A stretch of DNA of 64,000 nucleotides from JBDSSS01 sp039928615 (GTDB lineage Bacteria > Actinomycetota > Actinomycetes > Actinomycetales > Dermatophilaceae). A program made the translations under genes and the position numbers. Positions 43,972-52,416 of this stretch are shown one piece after another (position 1 is the first letter of the stretch; every line of letters starts with the position of its first letter). The notes under the pieces were generated by a model. That model searched no databases, was not told the origin of the DNA, and worked only from the letters and a program-made list of their open reading frames with translations. Where the stretch lies: assembly GCA_039928615.1 (NCBI GenBank), contig JBDSSS010000044.1, forward strand, positions 4,207 to 68,206, given 5' to 3'.

Positions 43972-43977
43972 TAGGCT
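43972..43977 (+). promoter_or_regulatory. Candidate -10 box for a leaderless transcript
   Basis: TAGGCT is followed by six bases and the GTG at 43984. It is the plus-strand member of a divergent pair with the box at 43895. Confidence 0.5.
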
Positions 43978-43983
43978 GATGGG

Positions 43984-44406
43984 GTGAGCACTCGCCCCGA
44001 CCCCTCGCGCCGACGGGACCGTCACGGTCGGGGCCACCGCGGCCCGGTGGCCTGGCCCCCCGTCCCGGTGATGACGAGCCGGAGGGATGCTTTCGACGAC
44101 TTCGTCCTCGACGCGGCCGCCCGGCTCGAGGCGACGTGCGGCCGGGCCTTCCCGGTCGTGGAGTTCGCCGTCGAGGACGTGCCCCGGGGTCCGGCCCCGT
44201 GGGACCACCACGAGGTCCCGCTCGGGCGGCTCTACCCCGCCTCCGGCGGCCAACCCGCCCGGATCGTCGTCTACCGCCGACCGGTCGAGACCCGGGTCAC
44301 CGACACCCGTGAGAAGGCAGCCCTCGTCGCCGACATCGTCACCGAGCAGGTCGCCGGTCTGATGGGCGTCACCCCGGAGGAGCTCGACCCCGGCTTCGGC
44401 GACTGA
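43984..44406 (+). CDS. Zincin-like metallopeptidase-family protein without HExxH
   Basis: A 140-residue protein in the Rv3259 position and of the same family (Pfam zincin_1-like). It has a basic N-terminal tail, then RRDAFDDFVLDAAARLEATCGRAFPVVEFAVEDVP and a C-terminus with TREKAALVADIVTEQVAGLMGVTPEELDPGFGD. In true members of the zincin family the last helix carries HExxH; here the same place reads VTEQVAG, so zinc-peptidase activity is unlikely. The GTG start is fixed by the TAGGCT box six bases upstream. It converges with the DUF5719 gene after seven bases. Confidence 0.8.
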   Translation: MSTRPDPSRRRDRHGRGHRGPVAWPPVPVMTSRRDAFDDFVLDAAARLEATCGRAFPVVEFAVEDVPRGPAPWDHHEVPLGRLYPASGGQPARIVVYRRPVETRVTDTREKAALVADIVTEQVAGLMGVTPEELDPGFGD

Positions 44407-44413
44407 CGAGCCG

Positions 44414-45910
44414 TCAGCGGCGCACCTGGCGCACGGGGATGGCCAGGGCGCTGACCGGAGCGCCGGTGATGGCCGCGACGGAGAAGAAGGGCACCCCGCC
44501 GTCGACACCCCCCACCGTGGCGGCCGCATGCACCTCGCCGGAGTCGACCCGGAGCCAGAGGCTCGTCGCGGCCCCGACGGGCACGGTGACGGTCGAGTCG
44601 GCGGGGACCGTGACGACCGTGGAGGTGGCGGCGTCCCCCGTCCCGAGGGTGACGGTGACCTGGGCAGCCGAGGCCGCGGAGGCCGCGGACAGCAGCAACG
44701 ATGTCGAGGCAGCCGCGCCCTCGAGACCCGGCAGCAGCAGCCCGGCCGTCGACCGCACTGCGGACGTCGCCGGAGCCCAGCCGAAGTCACCCATCCGGTC
44801 CGCGCCGGTGGCGGCGCGTCGCTCGACGTAGGCCCCGGCCGTCACCGGCTGGTCCGACACGAGACGGAAGCCGACGCCGCCGGCCGGGAGGTCGAGCCAG
44901 ACGTCCTTGGTCGACTCGGCGGGCACGCGAACGGCCCGCAGCTCCGCCGGCTGCTTGGGGCCGGTGGCGGTGAGGACCCGCACCTGGACGAGCGCCTCGG
45001 CGGCTCCGGGGTTGACCAGGCGCAGACCGGTGACGCCGTTGACGTCGACGCCGGGCACGACGAGGTCGGTGGCTGGGGAGGCCGAGCGGGTGGCGTCGTC
45101 GATGCCCCGCCCGGTCGCACCGTCGATCCAGGCCTCGTCGAGCACGGCGGACACGACGCCACCGGTCGCGATGACGTGGACCGCCGGGGAGACCTCCCCC
45201 GGCGCCAGTGCGTCGAGGGAGAGCACGATGCGGCCCCGGGGTGGCACGGACAGGCCACGGGCCTGGTCGGCGGTGACGGCACCCTTGGAGCCGTAGAGGT
45301 CGAGGCTCACGGCGACCGCGTTGGCGCCGGGGTTGCTGACGATGACGCGCTCGGTGCGCGACGGTCCGCCGCCGCCGCCGACGAGCCAGACGTCCGACGA
45401 GGGGACCTGGCACGGCGTGACGACGAGACCACGGTCGTCGTCGCCGCGGTGGCGCCACGTCTGGGTGCCGACGAGGCCGGGCGCCAGTCCGCCGGCACCG
45501 GTCACGAGCACCGGGTCGGTGGACGTGCCGGCGACCGTGGCGGCGCGCTGCTGCGCCCTGGCCGTCCCCGTGACGAGGGGCGCCGGCGCGCCACCACTCG
45601 ACACGGCCACCGTGCCCGCACCGCTCGGTGTCTCCGTGAGGGACTGCGGCAGGGAAACGACCGGAGCCGCGGCGGTCGCCACGGCGACAGTTCCCGCGAC
45701 GTCGCGCAGCGACTCCCCACCGACCCGCTGCTGGCCGGGGCAGACGAGCGTCGCGTCCTCGACGAGGACGTCGGAGGACTCGGGCAGGCCGGCCACCTCG
45801 TGCGGGGCGGCCAACTGCACGGAGGCCGTGCCGCGCGCGGCCCCGAAGGCGAGGGCGGCGGCGGCCAGGCCCACGGCGGCGGTCCGCGCCGGACCGGACA
45901 GGCGGATCAT
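44414..45910 (-). CDS. DUF5719 family exported protein
   Basis: A 498-residue protein with an N-terminal hydrophobic signal or anchor (residues ~8-28) and no other membrane segment. The rest is Val/Ala/Gly-rich repeats of beta-sandwich type (for example RVIVSNPGANAVAVSLDLYGSKG and LRLVNPGAAEALVQVRVLTATGP), typical of the actinobacterial DUF5719 family. It should be outside the membrane. The ATG overlaps the glycosyltransferase stop by four bases, so the two are made together and may act on the same cell-surface polymer. Function is unknown. Confidence 0.82.
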   Translation of the reverse strand: MIRLSGPARTAAVGLAAAALAFGAARGTASVQLAAPHEVAGLPESSDVLVEDATLVCPGQQRVGGESLRDVAGTVAVATAAAPVVSLPQSLTETPSGAGTVAVSSGGAPAPLVTGTARAQQRAATVAGTSTDPVLVTGAGGLAPGLVGTQTWRHRGDDDRGLVVTPCQVPSSDVWLVGGGGGPSRTERVIVSNPGANAVAVSLDLYGSKGAVTADQARGLSVPPRGRIVLSLDALAPGEVSPAVHVIATGGVVSAVLDEAWIDGATGRGIDDATRSASPATDLVVPGVDVNGVTGLRLVNPGAAEALVQVRVLTATGPKQPAELRAVRVPAESTKDVWLDLPAGGVGFRLVSDQPVTAGAYVERRAATGADRMGDFGWAPATSAVRSTAGLLLPGLEGAAASTSLLLSAASAASAAQVTVTLGTGDAATSTVVTVPADSTVTVPVGAATSLWLRVDSGEVHAAATVGGVDGGVPFFSVAAITGAPVSALAIPVRQVRR

Positions 45911-48900
45911 GCGCGCCTCCTCGACCGACGGTTGCCGAAGGGGACGGCAAGGAAGACGACGAGGGCGAGGAGCACGCCCTGCGCGAGCCGCCACCAGGGG
46001 TCGGCGGCGGCGAGGTCGATCCGGAAGGCGCCAGCCGCGGCGGGGACGGCATACGTCGGCAGGGTCTCGCCGGCCAGCGGCGTGAGGACCCGTCCGTCGA
46101 AGGAGACGACCGCCTGCCCGGCCCACTCGGCCGGCTCGGCCACGACGACGCGGCGTCCGGCCTCACCGGCGGGGAGGCTGGTGTCGACGGCGGCATGCGG
46201 CCCCGACGTCGGGACGACGTCGAGCAGGGCGCCCGACCCGTCGACGAGCCGGACCCGCGAGGGCGCCGTCCCGCCCGAGGCGCCGACGGCGCTGGGCAGG
46301 GGCTGGACCTTCCAGAGGATGCCGCCCTGGCTCGTGCCCAGGCGGCTGAGGCCCCCGGCGGAGTCGAGGCGGCGTGCGAGCGGGCTCTCGACGGGCGCGG
46401 CGGCCTGGACGAAACCGATGCCGAGCGAGGCGAGCCCCCCGGCGTCGAGCGACCCCTGCCCACGACCGCCGACGATCTCGGCGACCGCGGTGACGAGCGG
46501 CGACTCGTCGACGTCGTTGCGCCGGTCGAGGTCGCGCAGCAGCTCGCCGGGCTCCTGACCGACGAGGACGAAGTCGACGACGCGGTCGGAGGGGCGCAGC
46601 AGGAGCAGCCGGTTGGCGAGGGGGTTGCCGGCCTGCTCGACCGCGACGGCGGGAAGGGTGGCCTGGCCGACGCTGATCTGGCGCCCCACCCCGACGACGG
46701 CCCAGTCGGCGGCGAGCAGGAGCACGGGAGCGACGAGCAGTGCGGCGGCCGTCACGGCCCCGGTCAGGGCCCAGCGGTTGCGCGGTCGCCGGAGGGAGGG
46801 CAGCACGACGGTGCTGCCGACGAGGACGCCGACGAGCAGTCCGGCGACCCAGAGCTCGAGCCCGACCCCGGCCCAGAGGTGGGCCGGCGCCGAGGCCCCG
46901 ACGCCCGTCTCGGCCGATCCGAGGACGACCCGGCCCGAGGCGAGGGCGACCGCGAGCCCGACGAGCGAGAGCAGACCCGCCACGACGAGGCCGACGGCGG
47001 CCCCGCGGCTCTGCGCCCGGGTCGCCAGCCCCACGAGGCCCAGGAGCAGCACGGGGACGAGTGCGAGCGCCACGACGAGCCCGGTGCCGCCGGTCGTCGG
47101 CAGCCCCTCGGGCTGGCCGGCGAGCAGCGACCAGACGGTCGGCGCGGACGAGGTGGACACGATTCCCGGCCCGGAGAGCAGCAGCCGCCAGTCGTCGACG
47201 AAGCGGACGACCCACGGGCCGAGCAACCCGATCGGGACGACGAGCAGGGCCAGTCCGCGCAGGCGACGCCCGACGCCCGGCCCGACGAGGAGGAGCACGA
47301 GGGCGGCGACGGCGCACACGACGAGGAGCGGCGGAACGAACGCGCCGAGCACCGCGATGGCGAGGACGGTCGCGAAGGTGGCGGTCCACGTCCCGTCGCG
47401 GCGCGCGGCGAGGCTGAAGCCGGCCAACACGAGTGGGAGGACGATGTGCGCGACCGCGACGGTGACCCGTCCCTGGCCGACGATGTCCGTCACGACGGCA
47501 CCGGTCCCCCAGGCCACGGCGACCAGGGCCCGCGCGAGGCGCGAGCGGGTGACGACCCGACCGGCGACGTAGGCGGCCCACGCCGACAGTGCCGGGGTGA
47601 GGAAGAGGAGCCAGGCGATGGTGACGCCGGCGCTCGATCGGCTCTCGGCCACGCCGGGCACGTGCTCGATCAGCCAGGTGAGTCCGGAGAGGACGGCGAG
47701 GTAGGGGCCGGACTCGGCCGAGGTGCCGAAGCCGGCGCCGTGCCAGCCGTCCCGGAAGGCGTGCCAGAGGCCGCTCGACCCGGTCGCGACGGCGCGCAGC
47801 TCGGCGCCGGCCAGACCGACGTTGCCACCGGACAGGGCGCCGGCCCGGATCGGGACGCGCCAGGCCACGGCCGTCGCTGCGAGGACGGTGAGCACGGCGA
47901 GGAAACCGGGGTGGGTCGCGATCCGGTGAGGGAGCGACGCCGGCAGCTGACCGAGCGCGTCGCTGTCGTCGGACGTCGGTCCGGTCTCGGTCGTGGACCC
48001 GGCCTCGCGCCGCTGCCGGCTGTGCTCGGGGACGATCGCGTCCTGGATGTGGTCCACGGTGGTGCGCGCGGCGGTCGTCGGGCTGACGAAGAGGGTGGCG
48101 AGGTCGCCGCGGCGCAGCCGCTTGGTGCGCCGGAAGCGCCAGCGCGCCCCGATCGTCGCGGCCGGGTGGGCGACGGCGGTGACGTCGGTCAGCTCGCGCC
48201 AGGCGAGCCGGGGCCGCTTGGCGACGAGCAGGGTGAGCGAGGAGACGAGCGAGGAGACCGCCATCCAGATCGCGAGGAAGGGCGCGACGACCGGGCCGCA
48301 CCGGGCGAGGGCCACCTGGCGCGAGGCCCGGCGGGTGCGCCGCTCGACCTCGCGGGGTCGGGGCCCGTCGGGACGCTCGCCACGCAACCCCGCCGAGGCC
48401 TCGCGGATGACGGCGCCGGGCACGACGATGACGCGCCGGTCGGCGAGCTGGGCCCGCCAGCCGAAGTCGAGGTCTGCGCCGTAGTCGTCGAAGGTCGGGT
48501 CGAAGCCGCCCAGCTCTTCGTGGGCGTCGCGCCGCACGAGCATGCCGCTCGTGCTCACGGCGAGGACGTCCTCGCGGCTGTCGTACTGGCCCTGGTCGAC
48601 CTCCCCCAGCGCGGGCGAAGCAAGCCGCCGGCCGCTGCGGGTGACCTGGATGCCGAGCTCGACGAGCTGGCGCGGGTCGTCCCAGCTGACGATCTTGGGG
48701 CCCGCCACGGCGACGGTGCGCGAGCGGAGGACTGCCTCGAGAAGCCGAGCCAGCGTGGTCGGACGAGCGACGGTGTCGTCGTGCAGCACCCACACCCACT
48801 CCCCCCGCGCGTCGGGGCGGGACGGCAGGTTGGCGACGCCGGCGTCGATCGCCTGACCGACGGGCACGACGTTGGGCAGCTTGAGGACCTGGACGTCCTG

Positions 48901-49161
48901 GACGACCCGGCGCACGCCGCGGTGCGCCTGGGCGATGGCGACCGAGGTGTCGGTGCTCGCGACGTCGACGACGAGCAGCTGCGCCGGCGCGACGGTCTGC
49001 GCGGCGATGCCGTCGAGGCACTGCGTCAGCCAGGCCGCGCCGTTGCGCACGACGAGGACGACGGCGACCGCGGGTGGCGCGGGGGCTGCGCGACGGCCCG
49101 TCGAGGAGTGGGGCTCGGCGCCGCCCCCGGCAACCGCCGGGTGGCTCAGCACGTCAGTCAT
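45907..49161 (-). CDS. Large membrane-bound family 2 glycosyltransferase
   Basis: A 1084-residue protein. Residues ~30-280 are a GT2 domain (VAVVLVVRNGAAWLTQCLDGIAAQ, the DxD-type site VWVLHDDTVARP near 128, and the acceptor-region GGFDPTFDDYGADLDFGWRA). Helices start at ~305, and a long polytopic region with about twelve helices runs from ~440 to ~880. A C-terminal ~170-residue extracytoplasmic part and a final helix (VLLALVVFLAVPFG) follow. It probably makes and exports or modifies a surface polysaccharide. I place the start at the ATG at 49161; a GTG at 49203 is possible. The gene lies between whiB2 and DUF5719. Confidence 0.85.
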   Translation of the reverse strand: MTDVLSHPAVAGGGAEPHSSTGRRAAPAPPAVAVVLVVRNGAAWLTQCLDGIAAQTVAPAQLLVVDVASTDTSVAIAQAHRGVRRVVQDVQVLKLPNVVPVGQAIDAGVANLPSRPDARGEWVWVLHDDTVARPTTLARLLEAVLRSRTVAVAGPKIVSWDDPRQLVELGIQVTRSGRRLASPALGEVDQGQYDSREDVLAVSTSGMLVRRDAHEELGGFDPTFDDYGADLDFGWRAQLADRRVIVVPGAVIREASAGLRGERPDGPRPREVERRTRRASRQVALARCGPVVAPFLAIWMAVSSLVSSLTLLVAKRPRLAWRELTDVTAVAHPAATIGARWRFRRTKRLRRGDLATLFVSPTTAARTTVDHIQDAIVPEHSRQRREAGSTTETGPTSDDSDALGQLPASLPHRIATHPGFLAVLTVLAATAVAWRVPIRAGALSGGNVGLAGAELRAVATGSSGLWHAFRDGWHGAGFGTSAESGPYLAVLSGLTWLIEHVPGVAESRSSAGVTIAWLLFLTPALSAWAAYVAGRVVTRSRLARALVAVAWGTGAVVTDIVGQGRVTVAVAHIVLPLVLAGFSLAARRDGTWTATFATVLAIAVLGAFVPPLLVVCAVAALVLLLVGPGVGRRLRGLALLVVPIGLLGPWVVRFVDDWRLLLSGPGIVSTSSAPTVWSLLAGQPEGLPTTGGTGLVVALALVPVLLLGLVGLATRAQSRGAAVGLVVAGLLSLVGLAVALASGRVVLGSAETGVGASAPAHLWAGVGLELWVAGLLVGVLVGSTVVLPSLRRPRNRWALTGAVTAAALLVAPVLLLAADWAVVGVGRQISVGQATLPAVAVEQAGNPLANRLLLLRPSDRVVDFVLVGQEPGELLRDLDRRNDVDESPLVTAVAEIVGGRGQGSLDAGGLASLGIGFVQAAAPVESPLARRLDSAGGLSRLGTSQGGILWKVQPLPSAVGASGGTAPSRVRLVDGSGALLDVVPTSGPHAAVDTSLPAGEAGRRVVVAEPAEWAGQAVVSFDGRVLTPLAGETLPTYAVPAAAGAFRIDLAAADPWWRLAQGVLLALVVFLAVPFGNRRSRRRA

Positions 49162-49228
49162 CGTGGCGAGCCCGACCCGCGCGACGACCGACGTCCCGGG
49201 CACAGCGTCCCGGGCACCGGGCGCACGG

Positions 49229-49495
49229 TCAGACCGCGCGCTTCTTCAGCTTGCGACGCTCCCGCTCGGAGAGACCGCCCCAGATGCCGAAGCGCTCGTC
49301 GTTGGACAGGGCGTACTCGAGGCACTCGGCGCGCACCTCACACCCGACGCAGACCTTCTTGGCCTCGCGCGTGGAGCCGCCCTTCTCAGGGAAGAACGCC
49401 TCCGGATCGGTCTGGGCGCAGAGCGATCGCTCCTGCCAGGACAGCTCCGCCTCCTCGCTGTCCAGCTCTGCTGTGACCACCATCAAATCGTGCAT
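49229..49495 (-). CDS. whiB2: WhiB2/WhiB-type transcriptional regulator
   Basis: An 88-residue WhiB-like regulator with cluster cysteines C26, C49, C52 and C58, the turn GIWGG at 70-74 and a basic tail RRKLKKRAV. In M. tuberculosis whiB2 (Rv3260c) lies next to fbiA, as here; the Streptomyces orthologue WhiB works with WhiA to switch on sporulation septation. In non-sporulating relatives it is thought to control division genes. The ATG at 49495 has GGAGGGG two bases upstream; an ATG at 49483 (MVVTAEL) is an alternative. It is divergent from fbiA across a 246-base regulatory gap. Confidence 0.95.
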   Translation of the reverse strand: MHDLMVVTAELDSEEAELSWQERSLCAQTDPEAFFPEKGGSTREAKKVCVGCEVRAECLEYALSNDERFGIWGGLSERERRKLKKRAV

Positions 49496-49624
49496 GACCC
49501 CTCCTCGACCCTGACGTACACGTGTGCCTCCGCGCTGTTCCGCACTGTTTCCGCGCTGTTTCGGCGATGTCGGACCCTCACGCCGAGGCCCGTTCGCTCC
49601 GGCGGTGAAAGACACAACACTGGA

Positions 49625-49654
49625 ATTACATGCGTGTCATACCTCTCCCGTCAA
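49625..49654 (-). promoter_or_regulatory. Candidate whiB2 promoter
   Basis: On the minus strand TTGACG (49649-49654) and TGTAAT (49625-49630) are 18 bases apart, giving a leader of about 120 bases before whiB2. The surrounding intergenic region 49496-49741 is the most AT-rich in the window (for example TAGAATGATATTTG), as expected for a strong divergent promoter with fbiA. I see no unambiguous fbiA promoter box. Confidence 0.4.
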
Positions 49655-49741
49655 GCCGTAGAATGATATTTGCCTCATTGGGGTAATACCTGATACCAGC
49701 CCAAAACGCCCCGCATGCTCCGGGCTGAGAGGATCACTCCC

Positions 49742-50743
49742 ATGCGCATCACCGCCCTGTCGGGAGGAATCGGCGGCGCCCGGTTCCTTCGCGGCCTCCT
49801 CCGCCACCTGTCCGACACCGCCTCCGGTGGTCAGCGCGACCCGGCCGAGCCGGTCGAGCTGACCGTCATCGGCAACACCGGCGACGACATCACCCTCTTC
49901 GGCCTGCGGGTCTGCCCCGACCTCGACACGCTGCTCTACACGCTCGGCGGCGGGATCCACGAGGGCCAGGGCTGGGGCCGCGCCGACGAGACCCACAGCC
50001 TCGCGGGCGAGCTGGCGGCGCTCGGGGCGCAGCCGCAGTGGTTCGGCCTCGGCGACAAGGACTTCGCGACCCACGTCTACCGCTCGCAGCTGCTCGGGCA
50101 GGGTATGCCGCTCAGCGTCGTCACCGCGAGACTGGCCGCCCGCTGGGGGCTGCCCGAGCAGGGCGTCCGGCTGCTGCCGATGACCGACACCCCCGTCGAG
50201 ACGCACGTCGTCGTCGGCGAGGGCGAGCAGACCCGCGCCATCCACTTCCAGGAGTGGTGGGTGCGCCACCAGGCCTCGCTGCCCGCCGAGCGCTTCGTCG
50301 TCGCCGGTCTCGACGCGGCGGCCCCGGCGCCGGGCGTGCTCGACGCGATCCGCGAGGCCGACGTCGTGCTGCTGCCCCCGAGCAACCCCGTCGTCTCGAT
50401 CGGGATCATCCTCGGCGTCCCCGGTCTGCGGGACGCCCTGCGCGGCACCCGGGCTCCCGTCGTCGGCGTCTCCCCCCTCGTCGGCGGCCGGCCGGTGCGC
50501 GGCCACGCCGACGCCTGCCTGCGCACGATCGGGGTGGCCGAGACGAGCACCGCGGTCGCCGGCCTCTACACCGACTTCCTCGACGGGTGGCTCGTCGACG
50601 AGGAGGACCCGATGGTCGGCCGGCCCGGCCTCGACGTCGTGCACCGCCCGCTGCTGATGTCCTCCCCCGACGCGGCCGCCGACCTCGCCGGCGCCGCCCT
50701 GGAGCTCGGCACCCGGCTGCGGCCGGAGCGGACCACCGCGTGA
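49742..50743 (+). CDS. fbiA: 2-phospho-L-lactate transferase FbiA
   Basis: A 333-residue FbiA/CofD enzyme of coenzyme F420 synthesis; it joins the activated C3 unit (EPPG or LPPG) to the deazaflavin Fo to give dehydro-F420-0 or F420-0. Signature blocks are ALSGGIGGARFLRGLL at the N-terminus, VIGNTGDDITLFGLRVCPDLDTLLYTL near residue 45, and LLPPSNPVVSIGIILGVPG near 215. The ATG at 49742 has GAGAGGA upstream. It overlaps fbiB by four bases (GTGA). The pair shows the organism makes F420. Confidence 0.95.
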   Translation: MRITALSGGIGGARFLRGLLRHLSDTASGGQRDPAEPVELTVIGNTGDDITLFGLRVCPDLDTLLYTLGGGIHEGQGWGRADETHSLAGELAALGAQPQWFGLGDKDFATHVYRSQLLGQGMPLSVVTARLAARWGLPEQGVRLLPMTDTPVETHVVVGEGEQTRAIHFQEWWVRHQASLPAERFVVAGLDAAAPAPGVLDAIREADVVLLPPSNPVVSIGIILGVPGLRDALRGTRAPVVGVSPLVGGRPVRGHADACLRTIGVAETSTAVAGLYTDFLDGWLVDEEDPMVGRPGLDVVHRPLLMSSPDAAADLAGAALELGTRLRPERTTA

Positions 50744-51789
50744 GCAAGCCGGTCTCGGTCATCCCGTTGAGCGGCATACCCGAGGTCCGGGAGGGTGACG
50801 ACCTCGCCGAGGTGGTCACTCTCGGACTCACCGCCTCGGAGGTGCGGCTGCAGGACGGCGACGTCGTCGTCGTGTCGAGCAAGATCGCGAGCAAGGCCCT
50901 CGGCCTCGTCACCGACGACCCCGACCGGGAGCGCGTCGTCGCCGGGGAGAGCGGCGCCGTCGTCGCCGAGCGGGACGTGGACGGGCGTGTCACGCGCGTC
51001 GTGCGCGCCAAGGCCGGCCCGGTCATGGCGGCCGCCGGCGTCGACGCCTCCAACACCGGTGACCGCGGCGGGCTGCTGCTCCTGCCCCACGACCCCGACG
51101 CCGTCTGCGCGGACCTGCACGCCGCCCTGACGGCAGCGCACGGCGTGCGGGTCGGTGTCGTGCTCAGCGACACGGCCGGGCGTCCGTGGCGGGTCGGGCA
51201 GGTCGACTTCGCGCTCGGTGCCCACGGCGTGCGGGTCGTCGACGACCTGCGTGGCGGGGTCGACGCCGACGGGCGCGAGCTGTCGGTGACGAGCCGAGCC
51301 CTGGCCGACGAGGTCGCGGCCGCTGCGGACCTGGTCAAGGGCAAGGTCGGCGCCGTGCCGGCGGCGGTGGTGCGCGGGCTGGTCGATGCGCTCGTCGACG
51401 ACGCGGGCGCTGGTCACGACGGCGGCCGGAGCCTCGTCCGGACCGGGCCGACCGACTGGTTCGCGATGGGCCGGGTCGAGGCGGTGCGGGCGGCGCTCGG
51501 GATCGAGCCCGGCAGCGCCGACTCCGAGCAGGTCGGCCTCGTGCCGGCCGGGCCGACGACGCAGCACGCGGCGGTCGGGCGGGCCGTGCGGGTGGCCCTG
51601 CACGGGCACGAGTCAGCCTCGGCCGACGTGGGCGGCGACTCGGTGACGTTGGGCGCCGAGACGGGGTACGAGCTCGGCCTCGTGGCGGCTCGCCTCCAGA
51701 CGGCGCTGTGGTGCGAGTTCCTCACCGGCGCAGCCGGATCCCCCGCCGCCGACGGTCGCACCCTCGTGGTCCAGATCCGCCCCACCTGA
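50740..51789 (+). CDS. fbiB: Coenzyme F420:L-glutamate ligase FbiB (no nitroreductase domain)
   Basis: A 349-residue protein. Residues ~1-245 are the CofE-type ligase that adds glutamates to F420 (SVIPLSGIPEVREGDDLAEVV, VVSSKIASKALG, SDTAGRPWRVGQVDFALGAHG, ADLVKGKVGAVPAAVVRG). Mycobacterial FbiB is about 448 residues and carries a C-terminal FMN nitroreductase domain that reduces dehydro-F420-0. Here only ~100 residues follow the ligase, and they do not show a nitroreductase. The reductase step may be done by a separate protein. The GTG start overlaps fbiA by four bases. A hairpin terminator follows. Confidence 0.92.
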   Translation: MSKPVSVIPLSGIPEVREGDDLAEVVTLGLTASEVRLQDGDVVVVSSKIASKALGLVTDDPDRERVVAGESGAVVAERDVDGRVTRVVRAKAGPVMAAAGVDASNTGDRGGLLLLPHDPDAVCADLHAALTAAHGVRVGVVLSDTAGRPWRVGQVDFALGAHGVRVVDDLRGGVDADGRELSVTSRALADEVAAAADLVKGKVGAVPAAVVRGLVDALVDDAGAGHDGGRSLVRTGPTDWFAMGRVEAVRAALGIEPGSADSEQVGLVPAGPTTQHAAVGRAVRVALHGHESASADVGGDSVTLGAETGYELGLVAARLQTALWCEFLTGAAGSPAADGRTLVVQIRPT

Positions 51790-51792
51790 TCC

Positions 51793-51902
51793 GTCGAGTG
51801 CCCACTTTCCCCCACTCAAGCCCCGTCGAGTGCCCACTTTCCCCCGCCCCCGCGACGCCAGAATGTGGGCACTCGACCCCACAGGTCGAGTGCCCACTTT
51901 CC
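51793..51902. repeat. Four copies of a 13-17 bp element after fbiB
   Basis: GTCGAGTGCCCACTTTC occurs at 51793, 51825 and 51885. An inverted core copy, GTGGGCACTCGAC, lies at 51865-51877. They fill nearly the whole gap between fbiB and the convergent tad operon. Confidence 0.85.
51865..51900 (+). terminator. Terminator of fbiA-fbiB built from the repeat
   Basis: The inverted copy (51865-51877) pairs perfectly with the third direct copy (51885-51897) over 13 bp around a 7-base loop and is followed by TTT. The second direct copy could also pair with the inverted copy. Confidence 0.7.
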
Positions 51903-51903
51903 G

Positions 51904-52416
51904 TCAGCCCAGGGTGGCCCGGGCCCGCGACGAGACGGTGATGGTCACGCCGCCGCCGAGTGACTCCAGCACCCACCCGGTCATCGGCAGGGTGGCCCGG
52001 CCGCTCAGGGTCACCACGGCGGTGCGGCCGTCCGGCGACCCGGTCTGCGGCACGAGGCCCCAGTCGCTGATCCCGACGGGCCGCGGGGTCTTCGCGAGGT
52101 GCGCGGAGGCCGAGTCTCGGACGGACGCGTCGGTGAGCGCCAGCCGGGCGCCCACCCCCTGCTCGTAGACGGACTGCTCGTCGAGGGAGTCCGCGGCGTC
52201 GAGCGCGGCCGCATCCGTCACGTCGAGCAGCCGCATCCGCGCCAGCTGCGCCGCAGTGACGTCGATGCCCCCGAGGATGAGCACGAGCACGATGGCGAAC
52301 ACGCCCAGGATGAGCAGGCTGACCTGCCCCTCCTCGGCTGGTTCGCTCTCTCCTTCGTGAACGCGTCCACGACCGCGGATGGGCGCTCGGGACCTGAACG
52401 GCATACCGCGCCTCAT
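51904..52416 (-). CDS. TadG-like pilus assembly protein
   Basis: A 170-residue protein with a polar N-terminus of ~30 residues, then a single hydrophobic helix (~32-52, GQVSLLILGVFAIVLVLILGG) with the Gly-Gln just before it as in TadE/TadG minor pilins. An extracytoplasmic domain follows, rich in VTDAAALDAADSLDEQSVYEQG, which is the typical TadG helical stretch after the membrane segment. It overlaps the preceding gene by four bases (ATGA). It is the last gene of the tad operon, and the repeat array lies just beyond its stop. Confidence 0.82.
   Translation of the reverse strand: MRRGMPFRSRAPIRGRGRVHEGESEPAEEGQVSLLILGVFAIVLVLILGGIDVTAAQLARMRLLDVTDAAALDAADSLDEQSVYEQGVGARLALTDASVRDSASAHLAKTPRPVGISDWGLVPQTGSPDGRTAVVTLSGRATLPMTGWVLESLGGGVTITVSSRARATLG

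Noticed and set aside
46195..49476. A 1093-codon plus-strand open frame opposite the glycosyltransferase gene
   Set aside because: The minus strand has the GT2 motifs, transmembrane pattern and operon context; the plus-strand frame has none.
51793..51902. CRISPR array
   Set aside because: The four 13-17 bp copies are unevenly spaced, one is inverted, and no cas genes are nearby.
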